DNA from: Hyphomonadaceae bacterium
GTDB lineage: Bacteria; Pseudomonadota; Alphaproteobacteria; Caulobacterales; Aquidulcibacteraceae
Reading direction: 5' to 3'
Assembly: GCA_022841905.1 (NCBI GenBank)
Contig: JALHQO010000007.1
Location: forward strand, 1-64,000
Length of the DNA: 64,000 nt
In this document: positions 1 through 6,732 of the stretch, one piece after another
How the letters are laid out: the number at the start of each line of letters is the position of its first letter
Position numbering within the stretch: position 1 is the stretch's first letter
Made by a program: the position numbers and the translations under genes
Notes under the pieces: model-generated
Told to the model about the DNA's origin: nothing
Database searches by the model: none
What the model saw: the letters and a program-made list of their open reading frames with translations, nothing else

Positions 1-251
1 AAGCCGCCACCACCGCCGCGATAACCGCCGCCGCCATAGCCGCCACCGCCGCCGCCACGGTCACCGCCGCCGCCGCGATAGCCGCCACCGCCGCCGCCGA
101 AACCACCACCGCCGCCGCCGAAGCCGCCGCTGCTCTCACCGCCTCCGAATTCGGGGGCGGGTTCTGCTGTCTTGTCGCGGCGTCCCGCGCGCTTGTCCTT
201 TTTGCGATCGTCGCCCTTGTCGTCGTCGCCAAACTCGTCGTCGAAGCTCAT
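1..251 (-). CDS. Glycine-rich protein, N-terminal part only (runs off window)
   Basis: Reading leftward from the ATG at 249-251, an open frame of 83 codons continues past the window edge. The first 35 or so residues are very charged (Asp, Lys and Arg runs). The rest is low-complexity glycine with Phe, Tyr, Arg and Asp, in repeats such as FGGGGGG, YRGGGG and DRGGGG. This resembles an RGG-type disordered RNA-binding tail, but no folded domain is visible, so function is unknown. An AGGAAAAG stretch upstream could serve as ribosome binding site. The stretch 252-454 between this gene and the next holds only an inverted repeat around a GCCAAA core near 275-297. Confidence 0.6.
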   Translation of the reverse strand, partial: MSFDDEFGDDDKGDDRKKDKRAGRRDKTAEPAPEFGGGESSGGFGGGGGGFGGGGGGYRGGGGDRGGGGGGYGGGGYRGGGGG

Positions 252-454
252 TTCCACTTTTCCTGCTTGAGCCTTTGGCGCACGCCAAAAGCCGCGCGCA
301 CGCCTATGCGCACGCACGTCACCGCGAATTTCTGCTTTGATGGGGTTTCAAAAACTTGCCGCACGCCGCGGAACTTCGCACCACTTTGCTGGCGACACGC
401 CAGCTTTTCACCCTTCGCTTATGCGCGAGCGGTTTCCCCTGCGCAAGCGGCAAG

Positions 455-1078
455 TCATGGGTTTACGCGGGATTCATCTCGTTTTAGCGCCCGCCGTTCC
501 TGCGCGGCGACGAAGAGCGAGACGGCGTAAGCGCCGACAAGCTTCGAGATGATGCCCGCGAAAATCGTGCCCCAGGCGAAAATGCCGTCGACCACCTGCG
601 ACGCCAGCCAGATGAAGACGACCTGATCGAGCGGCGCGGAAAACGCGCTGGAAATCAGGATGCGCTGCGAAAGCGGCCGTTTGCTGAACGTGTAGACCGC
701 CCAATCCACCGTCTCGCTGATCAGGAACGCAAGCCCGCTGGCGAGAACGATAACCGGCCAAGCGGTCAGCGTCGAAAGCGCCAGCCCGACGAACATGGCG
801 CCCAATATCCAGTGCTTGATTTCTCGCTGCGCAAAGTCGCGCACCACCAGAACCAAGCCGGTGACGATCGCCAGCGGTTGAAACATGCCCCCGCCTAGCC
901 ACTCCGGGATTGGCGCCGTCGGCACCGCGGCGAACGACCAATTGATCAGCGGCATCAGCGCCACATAAAGCGCTGTGTACGGCCGCTTCATCAGTACGAT
1001 GACAAGCACGGTCGCCGCCACGATCGGAATGGCGATGTGAGGCTGCTGCAAGAACGCAAGCGCGGTGTCGAAGCTCAT
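455..1078 (-). CDS. VUT/YhhQ family transporter (queuosine precursor type)
   Basis: The product is 207 aa and almost entirely hydrophobic, with about six membrane segments. It fits the VUT family (DUF165, YhhQ), inner-membrane proteins that import queuosine precursors such as preQ0/preQ1. Family-like stretches are RPLSQRILISSAFSAPLDQ and the end segment with KLVGAYAVSLF. The start at 1078 (MSFDTALAF) was preferred over one 16 codons upstream because the extra residues are charged and not family-like. It diverges from the small peptide at 1209. Substrate is inferred from the family. Confidence 0.8.
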   Translation of the reverse strand: MSFDTALAFLQQPHIAIPIVAATVLVIVLMKRPYTALYVALMPLINWSFAAVPTAPIPEWLGGGMFQPLAIVTGLVLVVRDFAQREIKHWILGAMFVGLALSTLTAWPVIVLASGLAFLISETVDWAVYTFSKRPLSQRILISSAFSAPLDQVVFIWLASQVVDGIFAWGTIFAGIISKLVGAYAVSLFVAAQERRALKRDESRVNP

Positions 1079-1119
1079 GCCGCCGTCATGCACGCAGCCG
1101 CGCCGGGGGCGCAAGCTCT

Positions 1120-1133
1120 GTGACAATCGTCAC
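1120..1133. promoter_or_regulatory. CRP/FNR-superfamily-like palindrome
   Basis: GTGACAATCGTCAC is a perfect 5+4+5 inverted repeat in the gap between the divergent genes at 1078 and 1209. The half site GTGAC with a four-base centre has the geometry of CRP/FNR-family sites. It lies about 75 bases upstream of the small peptide start. The regulator is not known. Confidence 0.4.
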
Positions 1134-1208
1134 GGCGGGGGGCGCGGGCCGCTCCTAGTTTCATATGCATCGCAACGACGCGATGGACTTGCAGATCGGG
1201 AGCGCGCC

Positions 1209-1301
1209 ATGTTGAAATTCTACAGCTTGATCATCGCCACGGCGGCGTTCTTTCCGGCCGCCTTCGCGATTGTGAACCAAGCCGCGCTGATCGTCGCGTA
1301 A
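1209..1301 (+). CDS. Small hydrophobic peptide, 30 aa
   Basis: The 30-codon frame starts MLKFYSLIIATAAFF and ends in QAALIVA, and would form one membrane helix. An SD-like GGGAG lies seven bases before the ATG. A near-perfect intrinsic terminator follows 26 bases after the stop, and a palindrome sits upstream. A binding site, a Shine-Dalgarno, a short frame and a dedicated terminator together make a free-standing gene likely. I do not recognise the family; small membrane subunits or toxins are possible. Confidence 0.5.
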   Translation: MLKFYSLIIATAAFFPAAFAIVNQAALIVA

Positions 1302-1326
1302 GCCGCGACGCGCGTGGCAGGGGGAA

Positions 1327-1352
1327 GGGCGCGGAGCAATCCGCGCCCTTTT
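1327..1352 (+). terminator. Intrinsic terminator after the 30-aa peptide
   Basis: A perfect 9-bp stem GGGCGCGGA / TCCGCGCCC with GCAA tetraloop is followed by TTTT. Confidence 0.85.
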
Positions 1353-2172
1353 ATTTGAGCCGCCAGCCGCTTTGTCCCTTGGTCAGCGCTTCCGCCAAAA
1401 ACGGCAGCGCCACTTTTAATGCGTCGCGCAAACCGAATGGCGGGTTGATCAAGAAGACGCTGGAGCCGACGAGGCGTCCCTCCGGCGAAGGCTGCGCCAC
1501 CCAGAGATCGGCGCGCAGCGTTTCCTTTGCGCCTTGCGCGCGCGCTTCGGCGTCGGCGGCATTGAGCGCGCTCTCGCTCTTCAATGGTCGCCACCAGAGA
1601 TAGACGCCGTGCCCAAAACGCTTCAGCGTCGGCCCGAGCGCACGTGCCGAATTGGTCAACTCATCCGGCGCTTCATAAGGCGGATCAATCAGAACGAGCC
1701 CGCGCCGTTGCGGCGGCGGTAGCAGCGCGCCGAGCGCTTCCCAGCCGTCGCGCGCGTGCACTTGCACATTGGCCTGACGGGGTAGCGCGCGTTTCAACGC
1801 GGCGTGTTCTTCCGGGTGCAGCTCGCAGGCGATCAGTACGTCGTCGTCGCGCAGGTTGGCGGTCGCCAAAACGGGGGAGCCCGGATAGGTGCGCAAGGTT
1901 CCGTCGGCGTTGAAGCTGCGCACGGCGTCGAGATAGCGCGCGATCAGCGGCGGCGGCTCGGGCCAGGTCCAAAGCCGCGATATGCCGTCCTGCCATTCCG
2001 GGCTGCGCGCGGCTTCCTCGCTCTGAAAGTCGTAGAATCCGCGCCCGGCATGGGTGTCGAGCACCGCGAACGGCGCAGGCTTTTTCTTCAGCGCGTCGAG
2101 GCAAAAGAGCAGCACGGCGTGCTTTAATACGTCAGCATGATTGCCGGCGTGGAAGGCGTGGCGATAATTCAC
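1351..2172 (-). CDS. rlmJ: 23S rRNA (adenine(2030)-N6)-methyltransferase RlmJ
   Basis: At 273 aa this is close to E. coli RlmJ (280 aa). It begins with the family hallmark MNYRHAFHAGNHADVLKH. It carries a SAM-binding segment LDTHAGRG (38-45) and the catalytic LIDPPYE motif with Asp163. It methylates A2030 of free 23S rRNA in the cytoplasm. The gene stands alone, and its end abuts the + strand terminator. Confidence 0.95.
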   Translation of the reverse strand: MNYRHAFHAGNHADVLKHAVLLFCLDALKKKPAPFAVLDTHAGRGFYDFQSEEAARSPEWQDGISRLWTWPEPPPLIARYLDAVRSFNADGTLRTYPGSPVLATANLRDDDVLIACELHPEEHAALKRALPRQANVQVHARDGWEALGALLPPPQRRGLVLIDPPYEAPDELTNSARALGPTLKRFGHGVYLWWRPLKSESALNAADAEARAQGAKETLRADLWVAQPSPEGRLVGSSVFLINPPFGLRDALKVALPFLAEALTKGQSGWRLK

Positions 2173-2213
2173 GGACTCGAACTAAACTCACCGCGCCGCG
2201 TTAGCCAGAGACC

Positions 2214-2489
2214 ATGATGGCCGATTTCAGAGACAATGAGAGCGCCCGCCGCTACGAGCTTGACGCCCCGGAAGGGATGTCGATCGCAGACTATCGCGAT
2301 ATCGGCGGGGTGCGCGTGATCATGCACGTCGAGACCCCTCATGAGGCGCGAGGCCGGGGCTATGCCTCGAAGCTGATGGCGCACGTGGTGGAGAAGGCGC
2401 GGGCCGATAATTCCAAACTCCGCGCAAGCTGCGCGTTCGCGGTGGCGTACTTCCGTCGGCATCCGGACACGGCTGACGTTCAGGCCTGA
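2214..2489 (+). CDS. Short GNAT-like N-acetyltransferase domain protein
   Basis: This 91-aa protein matches the small YidJ/NATD1-type N-acetyltransferase fold. It has YELDAPEGMSIADYRD, then the acetyl-CoA loop ARGRGYASKLMAHVVEKAR, then a C-terminal CAFAVAYFRRHP. Two adjacent ATGs (2214, 2217) could start it. It ends 10 bases inside the convergent metallo-hydrolase gene. The acetylated substrate is unknown. Confidence 0.8.
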   Translation: MMADFRDNESARRYELDAPEGMSIADYRDIGGVRVIMHVETPHEARGRGYASKLMAHVVEKARADNSKLRASCAFAVAYFRRHPDTADVQA

Positions 2490-3520
2490 GTCTGGGGCTC
2501 GACTGGAAAACCCTTCTCCTTCCACGCCTTCATGCCGCCATCAAGCGCCACCGCGCGGGTGAAGCCCATGCGGCGGAGGGTGGCGGCGGCGAGGGTGGAG
2601 ATCTTGCCGAACTCGCAATAGGTGACGATGCGGACCGTTGGGTCCGGCAACGCTTCGTTGACTTTGAGCTCCAAGATGCCGCGTGGCAGATGATGGGCTG
2701 TCGGAATATGACCGCCGTCGAAGGCATCGCGTTCGCGCACGTCGAGCACGATGAAATCGTTGGCGCCGGCGCCGATGCGGGTTTTCACCTCCTCCATCGA
2801 CATGAACGGCACCTCAGCCGCCGCTTCAGCGAGCAGCTGCGCCACTGAAACACCGCCGCTCATGTTCACGCGCAGAGCTTCGGTGAGGTGCTCCGGCATC
2901 GAGAGCGAAAGCGTGCGCATCATCTCCACGAACTCGCCGCGCTCGCGCTTTTGCAGGCGCGGATTGGAGCGCAGCTCTTCTTCGATGGTGGAGCAGGAGG
3001 CGCCCTTATAGATGTGCGCCGGATAGATGCGCATGCCTGGATCAAGCTTGAGGATTTTGCCGAACAGTGAATCGTACAGCTCTTCCGGATCGCCGCTCGG
3101 CAAATCCGTGCGCCCCGTCGCGCCGATCAGCAATGCATCGCCGGTGAAGACACGGTCGCTGGCGACCAAGCTCATGGAATCGCGCGTATGCCCCGGCGTA
3201 TGCAGCACGGTCAGCCGGATGTTGCCCACCTTGATCACATCGCCTTCATCGACGCGGAGATCGACATACGGCGCCGGCGAAAGCCGATGCGCCACCACCG
3301 GCACGCCGAGCGCTTCGCTCAATTGCTTGGAGGCGCTGAAATGGTCGGCGTGGGTGTGGGTGTCGATAATGTATTGGATGCGCACGCCATGCTGCGCGGC
3401 GAGCGCGCGGTAGCGGTCGATCTTGCGGACTTCCGGATCGATCAGGGCGCCGGCGCAGGTGTCGCCGCAGCCGATCAGATACGATTGGCAGCCGCCGTTG
3501 GCGACTTGCTCGAAAATCAT
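2480..3520 (-). CDS. Persulfide dioxygenase-like metallo-hydrolase fused to rhodanese
   Basis: The 346-aa protein has an N-terminal metallo-beta-lactamase fold of ETHE1 type: DTHTHADHFSA metal motif, LHTPGHTRDSMS, then FTGDALLIGATGRTD. The last ~100 residues are a rhodanese domain with RERDAFDGGHIP and active-site loop CEFGKIS. Such fusions oxidise glutathione persulfide and exchange sulfane sulfur, acting in sulfide detoxification. The start at 3520 is chosen because GGAGG precedes it at good spacing; a longer frame lacks this. The upstream same-strand gene is a peroxiredoxin, separated by a palindromic element, so the two may share a redox/sulfur stress role. Confidence 0.88.
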   Translation of the reverse strand: MIFEQVANGGCQSYLIGCGDTCAGALIDPEVRKIDRYRALAAQHGVRIQYIIDTHTHADHFSASKQLSEALGVPVVAHRLSPAPYVDLRVDEGDVIKVGNIRLTVLHTPGHTRDSMSLVASDRVFTGDALLIGATGRTDLPSGDPEELYDSLFGKILKLDPGMRIYPAHIYKGASCSTIEEELRSNPRLQKRERGEFVEMMRTLSLSMPEHLTEALRVNMSGGVSVAQLLAEAAAEVPFMSMEEVKTRIGAGANDFIVLDVRERDAFDGGHIPTAHHLPRGILELKVNEALPDPTVRIVTYCEFGKISTLAAATLRRMGFTRAVALDGGMKAWKEKGFPVEPQTQA

Positions 3521-3577
3521 GGGCGCTCCTCCAGGGAGGAGAGTCCTACGTTCGCCGCCATGATGCAACAATTCACC

Positions 3578-3706
3578 CCGTCATCCTGGGGCATACGCCG
3601 GAGCGCGCGAGCGCGTAGGCGGATGAACCCGGGACCCAGGGGCTACGAGTCGCGTGTTGGCCCCTGGGTCCCGGGCTCTCGGCTTCGCCGAGCCCCAGGA
3701 TGACGG
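3578..3706. repeat. Nested palindromic intergenic element (REP/BIME-like)
   Basis: Three nested inverted repeats fill the gap between the peroxiredoxin and metallo-hydrolase genes. The outer arms CCGTCATCCTGGGG (3578-3591) and CCCCAGGATGACGG (3693-3706) are perfect. The inner arms CCCGGGACCCAGGGGC (3628-3643) and GCCCCTGGGTCCCGGG (3660-3675) are perfect. A small CTCGGC-TTC-GCCGAG hairpin lies at 3678-3692. This looks like a dispersed extragenic palindrome, but no second copy was seen in the window. Confidence 0.75.
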
Positions 3707-3724
3707 TTGCTTGATGACGGATAG

Positions 3725-4384
3725 CTATTTCGGCTGAGGCACGATGCGGAGATAGGGCTTCAGCGTGGTCCAGCCGTTGGGAAACCGGGTCTTGGCTTCG
3801 TCGTCGGTGACGGCCGGCACGATGATGACGTCTTCGCCGTTCCTCCAATTCACCGGCGTCGCCACTTTGTGGTTGGCGGTGAGCTGGATCGAGTCCACGA
3901 GCCGCAGCACTTCATCGAAGTTGCGGCCCGACGACATCGGATAGGTAAGCGTCGCTTTGATGATCTTGTCCGGGCCGATGATGTAAACGGCGCGCACCGT
4001 TGCGTTCGTCGCCGCCGTGCGGCCCTCGGACGTACCCGCGGTTTCGGCCGGCAGCATGTCGTAGAGCTTGGCGACATTGAGATCGTGGTCGCCAATCATC
4101 GGATATTGCACGTCGCCGCCAGTGACTTCCTTGATGTCGCTGCGCCAGCGTTCGTGGTTTTCGACCGGATCGACCGAGAGCCCGATGACCTTCACATTGC
4201 GCTTGGCGAATTCCGGCTCAAGCTTGGCGAGATAGCCCAGCTCGGTGGTGCAGACCGGCGTGAAATCCTTCGGGTGCGAAAAGAGGATGCCGTAGCTGTC
4301 GCCCAGCCACTCGTGAAACTTAAGCCTGCCTTTAGTGGTCTCGGCTTCGAAATCCGGGGCTTTGTCGCCAATGCGCAGCGCCAT
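3725..4384 (-). CDS. 1-Cys peroxiredoxin (Prx6 type)
   Basis: The 219-aa protein has the peroxidatic motif HPKDFTPVCTTELG with Cys45. It lacks the usual resolving cysteine of 2-Cys enzymes and has the long C-terminal domain of the Prx6 class (VDSIQLTANHKVATPVNWRNGEDVIIVP). It reduces hydrogen peroxide and organic peroxides in the cytoplasm. AGAGGAG precedes the ATG. The next gene on the strand is the persulfide dioxygenase-rhodanese fusion. Confidence 0.93.
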   Translation of the reverse strand: MALRIGDKAPDFEAETTKGRLKFHEWLGDSYGILFSHPKDFTPVCTTELGYLAKLEPEFAKRNVKVIGLSVDPVENHERWRSDIKEVTGGDVQYPMIGDHDLNVAKLYDMLPAETAGTSEGRTAATNATVRAVYIIGPDKIIKATLTYPMSSGRNFDEVLRLVDSIQLTANHKVATPVNWRNGEDVIIVPAVTDDEAKTRFPNGWTTLKPYLRIVPQPK

Positions 4385-4546
4385 GGGAGGTCTCCTCTAA
4401 AGGTCGGGCCAGGCCCGATAGCATGGGGGGCGTCACGCCGCTAGAAACGAGCGCGCCGTTCGGATCACATGGGGTGCATGCGGCGGCGAACAACCCGGCC
4501 TTAACCGGTGCGGCTTAGGTGACTTGAGAAGTCGCGGGGAGCAGGC

Positions 4547-5410
4547 GTGAAGCGATTATTGTCCTGGTTCCCCGCCAACCCGCTTAGGCCCGCAGTGGCC
4601 TGCATTTTCGCGATCCTGGTTTTGGGCAGTGCGGCTTCGATCACGCAGCCGCCACGCACGGATCGCGACTGGTATCCATATCTCGCGCATGCGCCGGATG
4701 TGACGCTGACAGAAACCGGTTTCACCGTCGCGCCTGTCAGCGATTGGTCCTATCTGGGGCCGGACGTCATCGCCGAGACGTACATCGAAGCTGCTTACGA
4801 TTTCGATCAGCTGCGCAATGTCTGGTTCATGCTGGAGCCGCAGCCGGGTTCGCAACTGGCGGCGCATACCTTGCTGTTGTTCGAGTTCGAGGGCGATCGC
4901 TTGCTCGGGCTCACCATCGAAGCCAGGCGCGAGCAGGGCGAGGACTATTCCGCACTGCGCGGCATCTTCAACGCGTTCGAGCTGACTTACATTTGGGCTT
5001 CCGCGCGCGATCTGTTGACTCGCCGTGCCGTGATGCTCGACCACGAAGTGTTCGTCTATCCGGTAGCGATCACCAATGCGCAGTCGCGCCAGCTGCTGAC
5101 GCAATTGCTGGAGCGCACGGAGTCGCTGGAAACCACGCCGCGCCACTACAACACGATCGTTTCAAACTGCACTAATGAGCTAGCGAAAGCTGCCGGCTTC
5201 AACTGGGCGCCGGCCTACATTTTCACTGGCCGCTCGGACGAATATCTTTTCCGCCGTGGCATCATCGCCGGCGCAAGTTTCAATCAAGCGCATGCGCGCT
5301 CGGACATGACCGAGTTCATTCAGGCGCTGAACGTCGCGCCTGCCGCAGTGTTCGACTCGGCTTTGCTCGCTGAATTGCGCCGTCGCAACGGGATCAGCGT
5401 TCCTTTGTGA
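4547..5410 (+). CDS. DUF4105 (Lnb-type) periplasmic/membrane protein
   Basis: The 287-aa product begins with a positively charged end and one hydrophobic segment (about 16-33). Its body fits DUF4105: FMLEPQPGSQLAAHTLLLFEF, then FVYPVAITNAQSRQLL, and a thiol motif HYNTIVSNCTNELAK. Proteins of this family are linked to thiol-dependent lipid or peptide chemistry in the envelope, but the reaction is not settled. The start is GTG, with GGGGAG upstream. Its last 17 bases overlap the convergent 29-aa peptide gene. Confidence 0.8.
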   Translation: MKRLLSWFPANPLRPAVACIFAILVLGSAASITQPPRTDRDWYPYLAHAPDVTLTETGFTVAPVSDWSYLGPDVIAETYIEAAYDFDQLRNVWFMLEPQPGSQLAAHTLLLFEFEGDRLLGLTIEARREQGEDYSALRGIFNAFELTYIWASARDLLTRRAVMLDHEVFVYPVAITNAQSRQLLTQLLERTESLETTPRHYNTIVSNCTNELAKAAGFNWAPAYIFTGRSDEYLFRRGIIAGASFNQAHARSDMTEFIQALNVAPAAVFDSALLAELRRRNGISVPL

Positions 5411-5483
5411 AGAAAGCGGTGAGCCCGAGGACCACGAGAAATGTCGTCATGGCGCCGACAACGAACCAAGCAAACGGAAACAT
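5394..5483 (-). CDS. Small membrane peptide, 29 aa, FNR-box controlled (candidate)
   Basis: The frame reads MFPFAWFVVGAMTTF, continues through a hydrophobic core and ends FFTKER: one membrane helix with a positive C-terminus. A strong Shine-Dalgarno GGAGGTCC lies just upstream of the ATG, and a perfect FNR/FixK box lies 47 bases upstream. The aromatic/Trp-rich start recalls small oxidase subunits of the CydX kind (MWYFxW), though no oxidase genes are nearby and the likeness is only by eye. It is too short for routine gene callers. It could instead be a toxin-like or regulatory peptide. Confidence 0.55.
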   Translation of the reverse strand: MFPFAWFVVGAMTTFLVVLGLTAFFTKER

Positions 5484-5529
5484 GATGGACCTCCGACGCG
5501 GAGGTTAGTGACGGACCTTCCGTTGCGCT

Positions 5530-5543
5530 TTGATCGCAATCAA
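5530..5543 (-). promoter_or_regulatory. Perfect FNR/FixK box upstream of the 29-aa peptide
   Basis: TTGATCGCAATCAA matches TTGAT-N4-ATCAA exactly. For a class II FNR promoter centred at -41.5 the transcript would start near 5495, with TAACCT at 5502-5507 as -10, placing it just before the Shine-Dalgarno. The box overlaps the stop codon of the neighbouring same-strand gene. Confidence 0.65.
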
Positions 5544-5962
5544 ACCCCGCCGAACAGACGCCCGCCGAGGCTGAACGCCACGATCAGCGACACGATCGAG
5601 ATGAGAAAGCCGGCGATCGAAATGCCGAAGCTCCACCAGAACGTGTTGAGCCGAAGCCGCATCAGCATCAGGCGCGTTTCTTCCAGCTCTGGATTGCGGC
5701 TGCGTCCGCCGCCGCCGCCGCTTGGCGGCTCTTCTTTCAGGAACGCGAAATAGCCGCCGTGGAGCGCCCAATAGCGGCCGGCATTGGTGATGGTGATTTG
5801 CGTGCGGCCATCGTCGGCGAACTTTGCGAGCTTCGCCGCGACCAGTAAATCGGCGCCGGCTTTGGCGTGATCGAGATCGGCGCCATCGGCGAAAACGTCC
5901 GCAGGCGAGGCGAGTGCTGCGCGTGCGAGCAAATCTTCGGCGGCGTGTTCGGGTGAGCTCAT
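5540..5962 (-). CDS. Hypothetical protein with C-terminal membrane helix
   Basis: The 140-aa protein has a helical/winged-helix-like N-terminal part (HAAEDLLARAALASPADVF, then KLAKFADDGRTQITITNAGRYWAL). A GGGGG linker follows, then one or two membrane segments at the end (NTFWWSFGISIAGFLISIVSL). The ATG at 5962 overlaps the stop of the upstream pseudouridine synthase gene as ATGA, so translation is probably coupled. The N-terminal part might bind nucleic acid, but this is a guess. Confidence 0.7.
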   Translation of the reverse strand: MSSPEHAAEDLLARAALASPADVFADGADLDHAKAGADLLVAAKLAKFADDGRTQITITNAGRYWALHGGYFAFLKEEPPSGGGGGRSRNPELEETRLMLMRLRLNTFWWSFGISIAGFLISIVSLIVAFSLGGRLFGGV

Positions 5963-6732
5963 TTGCTGGCCGTGATCAGCGCTTCGCGTTCCGATGGCGT
6001 AAGCGCGCGCCATCTGCCTTCTTGCAGTTCGCCCAGTTTTAACGGGCCGATGCGGATGCGCAGAAGATCGGTCACGTCCAACTCGACCAGTTCGCACATG
6101 CGCCGGATTTGCCGGTTGCGGCCTTCATTCAGGATGAAGCGAATCCGCTGCGGCTCCATCTGCGTGATCTTCGCGGGCTTGAGCTTGCGGTTATCGAGCG
6201 ACAAGCCGTGGCGGAGGAGCGCGAGTTTTTCATCAGTGATCTGGCCGTCGACGCGGACGAGATATTCCTTGTCGAGCTTCGAGTGCTCGCCCACCAGCGC
6301 CCGCGCTAACACGCCATCTTCGCTCAGCAGCAAAAGCCCGCGCGAATCCTGATCGAGGCGCCCCAGCGGCGCAAGGCGCGTGTTTCTCGGCGGCATATTG
6401 GCTGTAGCGCCGACGAGATTGTCTTGCGTCAGCAATCGCGCGGCGGGGACTTGGCCGCTCTCGGGGTGAGCGGACACAAAGCCGACCGGCTTATTGATGA
6501 CGACGCTAATCTGGCGCTTATCGGCGCTCTGCTTCAATTGCAGCGTCTGGCCCGGCAATATTTTGCGGCCCGGATCGTTGACTTGCTCGCCATCGATCGT
6601 GACCAGCCCTTGGCCGATCAGCTCTTCGGCTTCCCGCCGCGAGCACACGCCTTCGTTGGCGAGCCATTTATTGACGCGCTGCGGTTCGCCGCCTTCGTAT
6701 TTCTTCTGCCACATCGCTTCTGTTAGCGGCAC
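5959..6732 (-). CDS. 23S rRNA pseudouridine synthase, RluF/RsuA family
   Basis: The 257-aa enzyme has an N-terminal S4 RNA-binding domain (VNKWLANEGVCSRREAEELI). The catalytic domain contains GRLDQDSRGLLLLS, in which the second Asp of GRLDxDS is the catalytic residue of this superfamily, and ends with RNRQIRRMCE. The pattern is closest to RluF, which modifies U2604 of 23S rRNA, though RluB is hard to exclude by eye. The start region overlaps the end of the upstream TIR/Sel1 gene; ATG at 6714 is an alternative. Confidence 0.85.
   Translation of the reverse strand: MPLTEAMWQKKYEGGEPQRVNKWLANEGVCSRREAEELIGQGLVTIDGEQVNDPGRKILPGQTLQLKQSADKRQISVVINKPVGFVSAHPESGQVPAARLLTQDNLVGATANMPPRNTRLAPLGRLDQDSRGLLLLSEDGVLARALVGEHSKLDKEYLVRVDGQITDEKLALLRHGLSLDNRKLKPAKITQMEPQRIRFILNEGRNRQIRRMCELVELDVTDLLRIRIGPLKLGELQEGRWRALTPSEREALITASK

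Noticed and set aside
1-130. Regular repeats of GCCGCCACC type, CRISPR-like at first sight
   Set aside because: They are codons for glycine-rich protein on the minus strand, with no unique spacers.
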